Source: Streptomyces sp. NBC_01241
GTDB lineage: Bacteria > Actinomycetota > Actinomycetes > Streptomycetales > Streptomycetaceae
Direction of reading: 5' to 3'
Length of the DNA: 64,000 nucleotides
NCBI RefSeq assembly: GCF_041435435.1
Contig: NZ_CP108494.1
Coordinates: 7,536,501-7,600,500, forward strand
Shown here in pieces: positions 44,658 to 53,144 of the stretch (position 1 is its first letter; each line of letters opens with the position of its first letter). Position numbers and translations under genes: made by a program. The notes under the pieces are model-generated. The model saw only the letters and a list, made by a program, of their open reading frames with translations, was not told where the DNA came from and did not search any database.

Positions 44658-45101
44658 GTGAATCCATCGAACCAACTGGCGGAACCATCCCGTCCGGCAA
44701 CCGAGTTCACGCTGCGGCTCAGCAGCACCCGCCGCGGTGCACGACTCGCCCGTACACTCGCCGTTCAGCAACTGACCGAGTGGCGCGGAGTCCCACACGA
44801 TTCGGCCTCCGCGCAGGCCGTCGCACTTGTCACGGCAGAACTCGCCTCCAACGCGATCACCCATGGGCGTCTGCAGGGACGCGACTTCCGGCTGACGCTG
44901 CGGTTGTTGCCCGAGGCCGTCCGTATCGAGGTGACCGACACCCGTCCCGAACGCCTCCTCCCGGCTACAGCTCCGAAGCCCTGCGATCCGGTTGGCGAGA
45001 CCGGGCGTGGTCTGCTGCTCGTCGAGGCGTACGCGAGCCGCTGGGGATGCGCGGTTCTCGATGCCTGCACCAAGTGCGTGTGGGCCGAAGTGCTCTGCTG
45101 A
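44658..45101 (+). CDS. Anti-sigma-like ATP-binding protein (HATPase)
   Basis: 147 residues of the RsbW/SpoIIAB-like single-domain GHKL ATPase family. It has the N-box ALVTAELASNAITHG, the G1-like VTDTRPE and the G2 region GETGRGLLLVEAYASRWG. It is the third member of the XRE/DUF397/ATPase trio. Members bind sigma or anti-anti-sigma factors in some cases; the partner here is unknown. Confidence 0.9.
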   Translation: MNPSNQLAEPSRPATEFTLRLSSTRRGARLARTLAVQQLTEWRGVPHDSASAQAVALVTAELASNAITHGRLQGRDFRLTLRLLPEAVRIEVTDTRPERLLPATAPKPCDPVGETGRGLLLVEAYASRWGCAVLDACTKCVWAEVLC

Positions 45102-45142
45102 GGGCGCATGCAGGGGGCTGTGCTTGCCCACGTCCGGCCGGG

Positions 45143-45715
45143 TCAGGGGGACTTGAGCATGCCGCGAAGTTCGGCGACGAGACCGCGTACATCACGTTCG
45201 GCGACGGGTGTGGTGACGTGGCCGGTCATCGGGGCCGGGGGCGTGTCCGGCTCCGAAGCGGGGCGGCGGCAGGCGCGGCAGAGGCCGTCGGGGAGTGCTT
45301 CCGGGCGGCCGGGGACACCGCACTGGGTGCACTCCATCATCACGCGGGGGGTATGAGCAGCCGAGGCGGTGGGGGCGGCAGTGGCGGGCAGACGAGGCGA
45401 CATCTTGTCGCGGAGCCTGCGGCGGACGAAGCCCAGCGGTGAGTTGACCTTGTCCGGCAGCCCGGCGACGAGGGACCGGACGAGGTGGTCCGGGGTCACG
45501 CCCCGCGCCAGCCAGTCCGCGCCAGCTCCTCCAACACTGTGCAGTCGGCTGCGGAGAGGGCCAGGCGCGGTTCTGTGCGGCCGAGTTGGGCCAGTGCCAG
45601 ACAGGCGGGGGAGGGGCGCTCCGGGCTCAGGGCCGAGGAGGGCGCCGGGGACGGTGTGGGTGTCGGCTGTGTCTGCGGGGGAGTGGCACTCCGTTGCTGC
45701 GGTACAGCGTGCAGA
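45143..45715 (-). pseudogene. HTH-type protein, N-terminus lost and frameshifted
   Basis: The tail frame from 45499 down (VTPDHLVRSLVAGLPDKVNSPLGF, RRLRDKM, then ECTQCGVPGRPEALPDGLCRACRR) is the conserved C-terminus of a family of Streptomyces HTH proteins. The preceding part (QPTPTPSPAPSSAL, then LALSAADCTVLEELA) is one frame over; a missing G in ctggcgcggac near 45525 accounts for it. The N-terminal HTH domain is gone, replaced at about 45715 by an IS630 fragment. The Cys pairs suggest a small zinc ribbon. Confidence 0.55.
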
Positions 45716-46140
45716 TGCCCGCCCGGCCCGCCGCCGAACGCGACGAAGACGCGATTACTGCATGGCGGAAGGCGACCCGGCAGGAGGTAAAAACCTCCGG
45801 ACGGCGACCGGCGCGTTCATCTGCTTCGAGGATGAAGCGGGCGTAACCGGTCGGCCGCCCAAGGGCCGCACCTGGGGCCGGCGCGGGATCACCCCGACGG
45901 TGCGTGTGCCCGGGTGCAGCTGTGGCCGCCTCTCGGTGCCCGGGCTGCTGTGCATCAGGCCGGGCCTGCCCACCCGCCTGTGCCGACACGCCGGCCGCAA
46001 GGGCGAGCGCCGCTCGCTGAGCGAGACGGACTGCATCCGCCTGCTCGACGGCGCCCACCGGGACTGCGCCAGGTCCAGTACCGGCCCGACCTTATTGACG
46101 GAGGCCTTGCCGGCACTGGACTCACCCCGACGACACCACG
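45714..46140 (+). pseudogene. IS630-family transposase remnant
   Basis: Fragments in different frames read ERDEDAITAWRKAT, then GAFICFEDEAGVTGRPPKGRTWGRRG, then LSVPGLLCIRP and SLSETDCIRLLDGAH. The FEDEAG segment is the second catalytic acidic motif of IS630/Tc1-type DDE transposases. Start, end and third acidic residue are missing or out of frame, and no inverted repeats are recognised. It joins the truncated HTH gene on one side and the alpha-galactoside island on the other. Confidence 0.7.
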
Positions 46141-46149
46141 CCTACAAGC

Positions 46150-48609
46150 TCAGTGACCGCCGACCTCGATCACGTAGTCGCGCTGCGCTGTCGGCTGACC
46201 GGAGCTCTGGTACGCCGTGACCGTGAACGGCGCCGCTCCCGCCCTGACCGGTGTCCCCACGATTCCGCCGGTGTCCGCATTGAGCACGAGGCCCGCGGGC
46301 AAGGTCCCCGAGGTCACCGCGTAGCGCGTGGTCGCCGGCGTGTTGGTCTTCACGGTCGCCTCGTACAGGGCTCCCTTGGCTGCCGCGGGCAGCGGTCCGG
46401 CATCGAGCTCCGGGGTCGGGGCGACGACGGCCTGGGGGGCGCCGACCGGCTTGCCGTCGGCGTCCAGCTCCTGCAGGGACCAGCGCTTGCCCGGCTCGAC
46501 CGCGCTCAGGTGCCAGTTCGTCTTCAGGTCGCGGAACCGCGCCTGCTGCTCCGGGGTGAACGCGCCCAGGTTGCGTGCCGTCTCCCATTGCTGAATGGCG
46601 TCGAGCAGCCGCGTGGTGTTCTCGCCGCCCGACTCGAGGCGGGAGACCGAGCTCTGGAAACCTGTCCCGGCGTTCAGGCCGGCGCCTCGGGCCAGCTTCC
46701 ACTCCATGGTGAGCAGACTGTCCGAGCCTTTGAGGCTGATCCAGCCGAGCATTCCGGGGAGGTAGTTCGCCTGGAGGTACTTGTTGTTGGTGAACACCTG
46801 CTCCATCGAGGTGCTGCCGACTTCACCCCAGCTGGCCCGGGTCAGCGCGTCCCAGGTGTTCGAGGTCATCCGGCTGGTCTCGGAGATGAATCCGTCCTTG
46901 GCGTCGATGCGCCGGAACGTCTTGTTCACGAGGTGAGCCATGCCGTAGGCGCCCCAGCCGGACTCCGATGCCGACTCCAGGCCGTCCCACGACATACCGT
47001 TGATGCCGGTGGTGTTCCAGGCGGTGGTCAGCCTGTCGCTGATCTCGTCGAGGACGGCATGGCCGCCGATCGCGCCGCCGTAGCTGTTGGCCATGACCCG
47101 GGCGGTGTGGTCGCCCTCAGGGTGCGAGACCGCGACCGATCCCCATCGCGCGCGCTGCACGCCGGTCAGCTTCCACTCCTTCCCGACCTGCTCGGCCGCT
47201 CCGTAGCTGACGAACTCGTCCCCGATGCGCAGGTAGCTGTAGCTCGGTCCCGCGGCGAGCAGCGCGCCGTCGTCGAGGTACACGGTGGTGTCGCCGGCCG
47301 TCAGCGGACGGGTGAGCGAGGCGGTGCCTCCCATCGCGAGCCGGTCGTCGGCGGGCGGCGTGAGGTAGGCGTCCCGCGGGAACCAGGCCCAGTTGTAGGG
47401 CTCGTCGCCGGTGCTGATGAAGTCCGACAGGGTGTGTACGCCGAGCTCTACACCGTTTGCTTTGGCGATGTCCACGGCCGCCGCGGCCCCGGCGTCGCTC
47501 CCGCCCAGGCTGGAGTCGAACTGGTAGTGGCCGCTCGACTCCCATGGGCCGTAGTTACTGGTGAGCGAGTAGATGCGGTTCATGCCGGCCGCCTTGGCGA
47601 ATCGGGCCGCCGCCGGAATGTTGCCGGTCTCCAGGTCTCCGAGCACCAGCCATGACTGGCTGCTCGCCTGAGAGGCCTTCTGCCACTGACCGTTCAGCTT
47701 CGGGTAGGGCAGCTTCTCGCCCTTCGCGATGTTGGACAGGATCGTCGGCGTCGCCTCGGGCGAGGCTCCGAAGAGTGCGATCTTGGAACCGGCGATCCTG
47801 CCGTCGCGGCCGGGCAGCGGTCCGACCGGGATCGGATAGCCGCGTACCTTGCGGTGGCGTTCCTTCGTGTAGTCGAAGGTGAAGGCGCGCAGTACGGAAC
47901 CCCAGGGGGTCACGCCTGCCGCGCTCCACTCCTCCAGGGAACCCACGCTCACATGGTCCGTATTGCGGTCGACCTCGCTCTCCCAGCCCATGTCCTGGTC
48001 CTCCTGCGGCCAGGCGCCTTCGGTCCGGTCGGTCAGCGGTCGGAGCCCGATGGCGAAATCGTCGTCGCGGACCACGCCCACCGATGTGCCGACCGTCTGG
48101 GAGATCGACGTGGCCAGTGGACCCCAGAGCAGGGTCTGCACATCGACGCCCTTCGGCGCGTCGACGGCGACCGCTTCGAACGTGGTGTAGCCGCCGCGAC
48201 TGCTGACCAGCTTCACCTGGATCTTCCAGTGCGCGGCCTTGTTCCGGAACGTGAGCATCTGGCCACCGGGTCCGGAGCGGTCAACCGTGGTCGGCCTCTG
48301 CTGCTTGCCGTCGACGACCAGGCTGACCAGGGACGCCGCATGACCGGGCGCGAGGTGGTCGACCCCGGTCCTGACGTCCTCCAGACCCACGACCGTACCT
48401 GTCCTGTCGAGCTCCAGCTCCAGATAGCCGGCCTGGATCTCGATCGACGGAGTCTTTCCGCCAGGTCGTGCTTGCGCCGGCTGTGCGCCGACCGTGGGCA
48501 GAATGCCGGCGGTCAGCACCGCGAACGCCAGGGCACCGGCCGTCCGCCGACGCTGTTCGGGCCTCCTCCGGGGAGGCTGGGATCCGACTATGAGTCCTGA
48601 GAATCGCAC
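46150..48609 (-). CDS. Large secreted protein of unknown family, glycosidase-like
   Basis: About 819 residues from the GTG at 48609, which has AGGAG seven bases upstream. An Arg-rich signal peptide (RRRTAGALAFAVLTAGILPTVGAQPAQA) is followed by a beta-rich N-terminal part, a region suggesting a glycosidase barrel (MNRIYSLTSNYGPWESSG, GINGMSWDGLESASESGWGAYG) and a C-terminal putative Ig/cadherin-like fold (SGTLPAGLVLNADTGGIVGTP). I cannot assign a glycoside hydrolase family. As last gene of an alpha-galactoside transport operon it probably acts on a galactose-containing polymer outside the cell. Confidence 0.75.
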   Translation of the reverse strand: MRFSGLIVGSQPPRRRPEQRRRTAGALAFAVLTAGILPTVGAQPAQARPGGKTPSIEIQAGYLELELDRTGTVVGLEDVRTGVDHLAPGHAASLVSLVVDGKQQRPTTVDRSGPGGQMLTFRNKAAHWKIQVKLVSSRGGYTTFEAVAVDAPKGVDVQTLLWGPLATSISQTVGTSVGVVRDDDFAIGLRPLTDRTEGAWPQEDQDMGWESEVDRNTDHVSVGSLEEWSAAGVTPWGSVLRAFTFDYTKERHRKVRGYPIPVGPLPGRDGRIAGSKIALFGASPEATPTILSNIAKGEKLPYPKLNGQWQKASQASSQSWLVLGDLETGNIPAAARFAKAAGMNRIYSLTSNYGPWESSGHYQFDSSLGGSDAGAAAAVDIAKANGVELGVHTLSDFISTGDEPYNWAWFPRDAYLTPPADDRLAMGGTASLTRPLTAGDTTVYLDDGALLAAGPSYSYLRIGDEFVSYGAAEQVGKEWKLTGVQRARWGSVAVSHPEGDHTARVMANSYGGAIGGHAVLDEISDRLTTAWNTTGINGMSWDGLESASESGWGAYGMAHLVNKTFRRIDAKDGFISETSRMTSNTWDALTRASWGEVGSTSMEQVFTNNKYLQANYLPGMLGWISLKGSDSLLTMEWKLARGAGLNAGTGFQSSVSRLESGGENTTRLLDAIQQWETARNLGAFTPEQQARFRDLKTNWHLSAVEPGKRWSLQELDADGKPVGAPQAVVAPTPELDAGPLPAAAKGALYEATVKTNTPATTRYAVTSGTLPAGLVLNADTGGIVGTPVRAGAAPFTVTAYQSSGQPTAQRDYVIEVGGH

Positions 48610-48664
48610 GATATTACTCCTGTCACCTCTCGACGAAAACTGCTGCACCGGCCGCTCGTGCCGG

Positions 48665-49492
48665 TCATCCCTTCGTGGCACCCCCTGTCAGACCACGGAC
48701 GAACTGCTTCTGGAAGGCGAGATAGAAGGCCAGGACGGGCAGTGTGGCCAACAGCATGAAGGCGAACACCGCCCCGAAGTCCTGCTGGTAGGGGCCGATG
48801 GAGCGGAAGATCCCGACCGTCACGGTGTTGCCGGCTCCGGGGCCCAGGACGAGCAGTGGGGTCAGGAAGTCGTTCCAGACCCATACCCCGAGGAAGATCA
48901 GCACGCTGGCCGACGCGGGCCGCAGCAGCGGGAAGACGACCTGCCAGAAGATCCGGAAACGGCCGGCGCCGTCGACCGCCGCGGCCTCTTCGAGTTCGCG
49001 CGGGATCGAGCGGATGAAGCCCATGAAGACGAACACGGCGAACGGCAGGTAGTACCCGACGTCGACCAGCACGGCTCCCGGCATCGAGTGCAACAGGCCG
49101 ATGGCGTCGAGGATCCGCGTGATCGGAAGCATGATCACCGCGGGCGGGATCATCAGGCCGGACAGCATGACGCCGAGGACGGCACGGCTCCACCAGCGGC
49201 CCGACCGCACGAGATGGTACGCGGACATCGCGGCCAGCACGGTGGTGATGAGGATCGACGCCGCGGTCAGGGTGACGGAGTTGACGAGGCCGTACCAGAA
49301 CAGCCCGTCCGGCCGGCTCAGTACGTGTTCGAGGTTGTCGAGGGTCGGCGGAACCGGGAGCGCCAACGGCGAGGTCACGACCTCGGAGCTGGGCTTGAAG
49401 ACGTTGACCAGCGCCACGTAGAGCGGCATGCAGAAGACGGCCGCCACGCCGGTGGCCAACAGCGGCCGCATCCACGGCATTCGGGAGTTCAC
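48665..49492 (-). CDS. ABC sugar transporter permease (MalG type)
   Basis: 275 residues, six membrane segments. The ATPase-coupling EAA loop reads ELEEAAAVDGAGRFRIFWQVVFPLLRP. It is coupled to the upstream permease by an ATGA overlap. No ATPase is encoded here, as is usual in Streptomyces, where one MsiK-type ATPase serves many sugar importers. Substrate inferred as an alpha-galactoside from the GH36 and ROK neighbours. Confidence 0.92.
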   Translation of the reverse strand: MNSRMPWMRPLLATGVAAVFCMPLYVALVNVFKPSSEVVTSPLALPVPPTLDNLEHVLSRPDGLFWYGLVNSVTLTAASILITTVLAAMSAYHLVRSGRWWSRAVLGVMLSGLMIPPAVIMLPITRILDAIGLLHSMPGAVLVDVGYYLPFAVFVFMGFIRSIPRELEEAAAVDGAGRFRIFWQVVFPLLRPASASVLIFLGVWVWNDFLTPLLVLGPGAGNTVTVGIFRSIGPYQQDFGAVFAFMLLATLPVLAFYLAFQKQFVRGLTGGATKG

Positions 49493-50487
49493 AGATTCAC
49501 CTCTCGTCGTTGCAGGAGCCTGAGCACGGTCACGCTCGCGACCGAGACGACGACGAGCATGATCCCGGCCATCGCGGACGCCACTCCCGGACGTTGCTCG
49601 GAGAAGGCGGTGCGGATCACCGCGAAGGCCACGGTGGCCGTGCCGTCGGTGCCGGGGCCGCCGTTGGTGAGCACGGCGATCTGGTCGTAGACCTTGAACG
49701 AGCTGATCATCAGCATCACGGTGTTGATCGTCAGCGCGGGCGCGAGCAGCGGCCAGGTGATCGCGCGGAACTGCTGCCAGGGGCCGGCGCCGTCGAGGCT
49801 CGCCGCCTCGTCGAGCTCGGCGGGGATCCCCGCGAGCCCGGCGAGGTAGACCACGACGGCGAAGCCGAGCAGCTGCCAGACCATGATCCCGGAGACGGAG
49901 TAGATCGCGTACGACGGATCCGTGAGCCAGCCCGGCGGGTGCTCGACCCCCAGTGAGACGAGCGCGCTGTTCAGCAGGCCGTCATCCGCCAGGATCGAAC
50001 GCCCGATCACCGACACCACCACAGCGGAGAGGATCACCGGTGTGAAGTAGACGCTGCGGAGCAGGCTGTAGAGCCGTCCCGGCCGGCGCAGCAGCAGGGC
50101 GATCGCGAGACCGAGCAGGTTCGTCAGCAGCACCACGATCACCGTGATCACCACGGTGTTCCACAGGGAGTGCCGGAACTCCTCGTTCCCGAGGAGGAAT
50201 CCGTAGTTGTCCAGGCCTACGAACGAGGTCTCCGAGCGCGTGGCGCGCTCATCGGTCAACCCGGTGTAGAGGGTCCACAGGATGGGCGCCAGGACCATCG
50301 CGGTGAAGATCGCGAGGGTCGGCATGACGAAGACGGCGCCGGCTCCCACCGACGACCACGTCCAGGTGCGGCGCTGGTGCGGCCCACCCACGCGCCCGGA
50401 CGGGGCCGAAGTGGCCGGCGGCCGGTCGGACCGCGACTTCCCTCCGGCGGCGTCGGTCCCCGTCCGGGCGCGCGAGGGGCGCGTCAC
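49489..50487 (-). CDS. ABC sugar transporter permease (MalF type)
   Basis: About 332 residues from the GTG at 50487, which overlaps the binding-protein stop (GTGA). A 50-residue basic N-terminal tail precedes six membrane segments. The EAA loop is ELDEAASLDGAGPWQQFRAITWPLLAP. It pairs with the MalG-type permease to form the channel. Confidence 0.92.
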   Translation of the reverse strand: MTRPSRARTGTDAAGGKSRSDRPPATSAPSGRVGGPHQRRTWTWSSVGAGAVFVMPTLAIFTAMVLAPILWTLYTGLTDERATRSETSFVGLDNYGFLLGNEEFRHSLWNTVVITVIVVLLTNLLGLAIALLLRRPGRLYSLLRSVYFTPVILSAVVVSVIGRSILADDGLLNSALVSLGVEHPPGWLTDPSYAIYSVSGIMVWQLLGFAVVVYLAGLAGIPAELDEAASLDGAGPWQQFRAITWPLLAPALTINTVMLMISSFKVYDQIAVLTNGGPGTDGTATVAFAVIRTAFSEQRPGVASAMAGIMLVVVSVASVTVLRLLQRREVNL

Positions 50488-51767
50488 TTCGCGAGCTCCT
50501 TGAACTTCGTGTTCAGCGTCGCGACGAACTTGTCCACGTCCGCACGGCCGTTGAGGAGATCGTTCAGTGCCGCGTCGACCTTGGGTATGAAGCCCGACGG
50601 CAGGGCCGGGACACCGCTCTCGTTTCCGAAGCTCGGCGTCACGGTTCCACCGGCCTGGGCCTTCTCGTAGAGATCGAGGGTGGTGTTGTACAGCGGCGGC
50701 AGGCCGGCCGGCGGCTTGTAGCCCTTGAGCGCGACGAACAGGCCGTCGTACCGCGCCCCGCCGTCGGCGTTCAGCTTCGAGAACTCGATGGCCCACTGCT
50801 TGGCCTTCGCGACGTCAGGGGACTTGGCGCTCACCGACAGTCCACCGCCGGTGTACACGGGCAGGACGAGCGAGCCGTCCTGCGTGGGCATGGGGAAGGC
50901 GCCGAACTCCTTCTGCTGCGCCTTGTCCGGGGACGCCGGGAACCACGAGCCCATCGGGTACATGGCGCCCTTGCCCTTGAGGAAGGCTTCCTGCGCCTGT
51001 GCGTAGGTGGCCGACAGGTTGTCGACGTTCTCCTTGCCCGCCAGTGCCTTCATCTTGGTCGCCGCGTTGACGAACAGCGGGTCGCTGAAGTCGGTCTTCC
51101 CCGCGGTCAGCTTGTCGAGCCACTTCGGGTCCTTGGCGTAGACCTCGTCGGCCACCAGCTGGGCGAAGGTCCAGCGCGGGCCGAGGCCGTCCGGTGCACC
51201 GCCGCCGATGACGAACGGCTTGATCTGCGCCGCCTTCAGCTTGTCGACCGCGGCGAGCAGGTCGTCCCACTTTTTCGGAGGAGTGGTGATGCCCGCCTTC
51301 TCGAAGGCCGCCTTGCGGTAGTAGATCTGCCACGTCTGCGAGTTGGTGGGAAGCTGGTAGATCTTGCCGTTGAAGCTGTTCGCGGTCGGGCTGGTCCAGT
51401 CCGCCACTTCCTTCTCGCTGAACTGGGCGAGCTTGCCGCCCTCCGCCAGTCCGGCGGGGTCGATCGCGACCATGATGTCGGGCAGTGCGCCGGTCGAGTC
51501 GAGCTGGCGCGTGTACTCGTTGCGCTGTTCGGCGCTCGGCGCGACGAGTTTCTTGATCTTCACCCCCGGCACCTTGGCACTGGTCCGGGCGATGATGTCG
51601 TCCCAGTAGGAGGCAGTGAGGTTGGGGGTCTCGAAGGTGAGCAGGCTCAACGTCACGTCATCGCCCGAACCGCTCCCACCTCCGTTCCCGCCGCCGACGG
51701 CACAGCCGGTCAGCGCGACCAGGCCCAACGACACCGCTACCGCACCCCAGTTGGCCCGCTTGCTCAT
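50484..51767 (-). CDS. ABC sugar transporter substrate-binding lipoprotein
   Basis: About 427 residues from the ATG at 51767, preceded by AAGGAGGG. The lipobox is LVALTGC with a Gly-rich linker, then a type I extracellular solute-binding fold (DIMVAIDPAGLAE, YQLPTNSQTWQIYYRKAAFEKAG, WAIEFSKLNADGG). First gene of the operon binding protein-MalF-MalG-secreted protein, divergent from the ROK regulator. Likely ligand: an alpha-galactoside such as melibiose or raffinose (inferred). Confidence 0.92.
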   Translation of the reverse strand: MSKRANWGAVAVSLGLVALTGCAVGGGNGGGSGSGDDVTLSLLTFETPNLTASYWDDIIARTSAKVPGVKIKKLVAPSAEQRNEYTRQLDSTGALPDIMVAIDPAGLAEGGKLAQFSEKEVADWTSPTANSFNGKIYQLPTNSQTWQIYYRKAAFEKAGITTPPKKWDDLLAAVDKLKAAQIKPFVIGGGAPDGLGPRWTFAQLVADEVYAKDPKWLDKLTAGKTDFSDPLFVNAATKMKALAGKENVDNLSATYAQAQEAFLKGKGAMYPMGSWFPASPDKAQQKEFGAFPMPTQDGSLVLPVYTGGGLSVSAKSPDVAKAKQWAIEFSKLNADGGARYDGLFVALKGYKPPAGLPPLYNTTLDLYEKAQAGGTVTPSFGNESGVPALPSGFIPKVDAALNDLLNGRADVDKFVATLNTKFKELAK

Positions 51768-51815
51768 GAGGCCCTCCTTGCTGGTCGAACCCACCGGGGG
51801 ATGTCGCTCGGCCAG

Positions 51816-51870
51816 AATTTAGATAAGTAAGTTTCTTGGCAATATTGCTGTTGCGGCGTCAATTTAGATA
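51816..51870. promoter_or_regulatory. Repeated operator-like site between ROK and ABC genes
   Basis: aatttagata occurs exactly twice (51816-51825 and 51861-51870), 45 bp apart, in an unusually AT-rich intergenic stretch between the divergent ROK and binding-protein genes. These are candidate ROK binding sites and/or promoter elements. Confidence 0.5.
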
Positions 51871-51880
51871 CCGTGCCGCC

Positions 51881-53101
51881 GTGAGTCAAGACATCGGTGA
51901 AACCCGGGGCAGCACGGCACCCGCAGGCCGTGCGGGCGATGCCCACCTCCTGCGCAGGCTCAATCTCTCGGCCACGGTGCGGGCCTTCCTCGACGCCGCG
52001 TCACTGACGGTCAGCGACGTGCGTTCGATCGTCGGAGTCTCCCGCCCCACCGCCGAGGACCTGGTGGCGACGCTGCTGGACGAGGGCTTCGTCCGTGAGG
52101 CGCTCGACCGTCCGAACGGCGAGCGGTCCGCGGGACGGCCGGCCCGGCGCTACGAGGTCGTGGCCGAGAACTTCGCCGTCGTCGGCGTCGACATCGGCGC
52201 CCACAAGGTGGCTGTGGTCGTCTGCGACCTGCGCGGAAACGTCCTGGCGGTGCGCAGACGCAGCGTCGACTCCCGCATCGGGCCGGCCGGGCGCATCGGG
52301 GCGGCGGCGCGACTGGCCGAGGCGACCCTCCGGCAGACCGGGACGAACGGGGAACACGTCCGCTCGGTGGCCTGCGGCATCACCGGTGTGGGGGCCAACG
52401 ACTCGGAGGTCATGGACATCCGCACCGTTCCCGCGGGCCAGGACCTGGACGTCTACTCACTCCCGGGTTTCGACCGGATCGACGTCGTGTCGGAGGTGTC
52501 GGAACGCTTCAAGCGCGACGTGCTGGTCTCCAACGACATCCACCTCGCGGCGGTGGCCGAGCAGTGGCGGGGCGGCGCCGGGGCACGCGACCTCGTCTAC
52601 ATGCACGCCGGCCGCCGCCTCGGGGCCGCGATCGTCATCAACGGGCAGATCCACAACGGGCGGCACGGCCTGGCGGCGTCCGTCGGTTCGATGAAAATCC
52701 TGGGGTGGGCCGAGGCGATGGCGCAGCTCGACCGCGAGAGCCGCAAGCTTGCGGGCTCGGCCGCCGAGGAGTCCACCAGCGGCAACGTCCGGGCGCTCTT
52801 CGAAGCGGCCGCGAACGGCGACCGCACTGCGGTGCGGACCGTCGACCGCGTCGCCGAGGCCCTCGCCCTGGGCGCCTCCGTCCTGGTCCACGCCGTCGAC
52901 CCCGATCTCGTCGTGCTCGGCGGCGGCCTGTCCCGCGCGGGGGACGTGCTCGCCGGTCCCTTCGAGCGGCACCTGGCCGCGACCTCCCTCAACCGGACGG
53001 GATTCCGCGTGTCCCTGCTCGGCGACGAGTCCGTCGCCCTCGGCGCCGCCCGGCTGGCGCTCGACGATCTCAAGGAGCGCCTGCTCGCAGTGCAGGCCTG
53101 A
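51881..53101 (+). CDS. ROK-family transcriptional repressor
   Basis: About 406 residues from the GTG at 51881: an N-terminal winged helix (LTVSDVRSIVGVSRPTAEDLVATLLDEGFV), then a ROK sugar-binding fold (VVGVDIGAHKVAVVVCDLRGNVL, GRHGLAASVGSM, DLVVLGGGLSRAGDVL). The usual ROK zinc-site cysteines are not evident. Divergent from the ABC transporter and upstream of the alpha-galactosidase, so it most likely represses both until an alpha-galactoside or galactose is present. Confidence 0.9.
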   Translation: MSQDIGETRGSTAPAGRAGDAHLLRRLNLSATVRAFLDAASLTVSDVRSIVGVSRPTAEDLVATLLDEGFVREALDRPNGERSAGRPARRYEVVAENFAVVGVDIGAHKVAVVVCDLRGNVLAVRRRSVDSRIGPAGRIGAAARLAEATLRQTGTNGEHVRSVACGITGVGANDSEVMDIRTVPAGQDLDVYSLPGFDRIDVVSEVSERFKRDVLVSNDIHLAAVAEQWRGGAGARDLVYMHAGRRLGAAIVINGQIHNGRHGLAASVGSMKILGWAEAMAQLDRESRKLAGSAAEESTSGNVRALFEAAANGDRTAVRTVDRVAEALALGASVLVHAVDPDLVVLGGGLSRAGDVLAGPFERHLAATSLNRTGFRVSLLGDESVALGAARLALDDLKERLLAVQA

Positions 53102-53144
53102 TCCACCCCCCACGCCCCCTCTCACCGCACCAAGGAGTCACCGA

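Noticed and set aside
45627..46140. Intact transposase or small regulatory gene
   Set aside because: The IS630 match changes frame and lacks both ends, so it is recorded as a relic only.
52749..53144. Upstream extension of the alpha-galactosidase frame
   Set aside because: It overlaps the end of the ROK gene in another frame, and the ATG at 53145 has a strong AAGGAG and begins the GH36 match.
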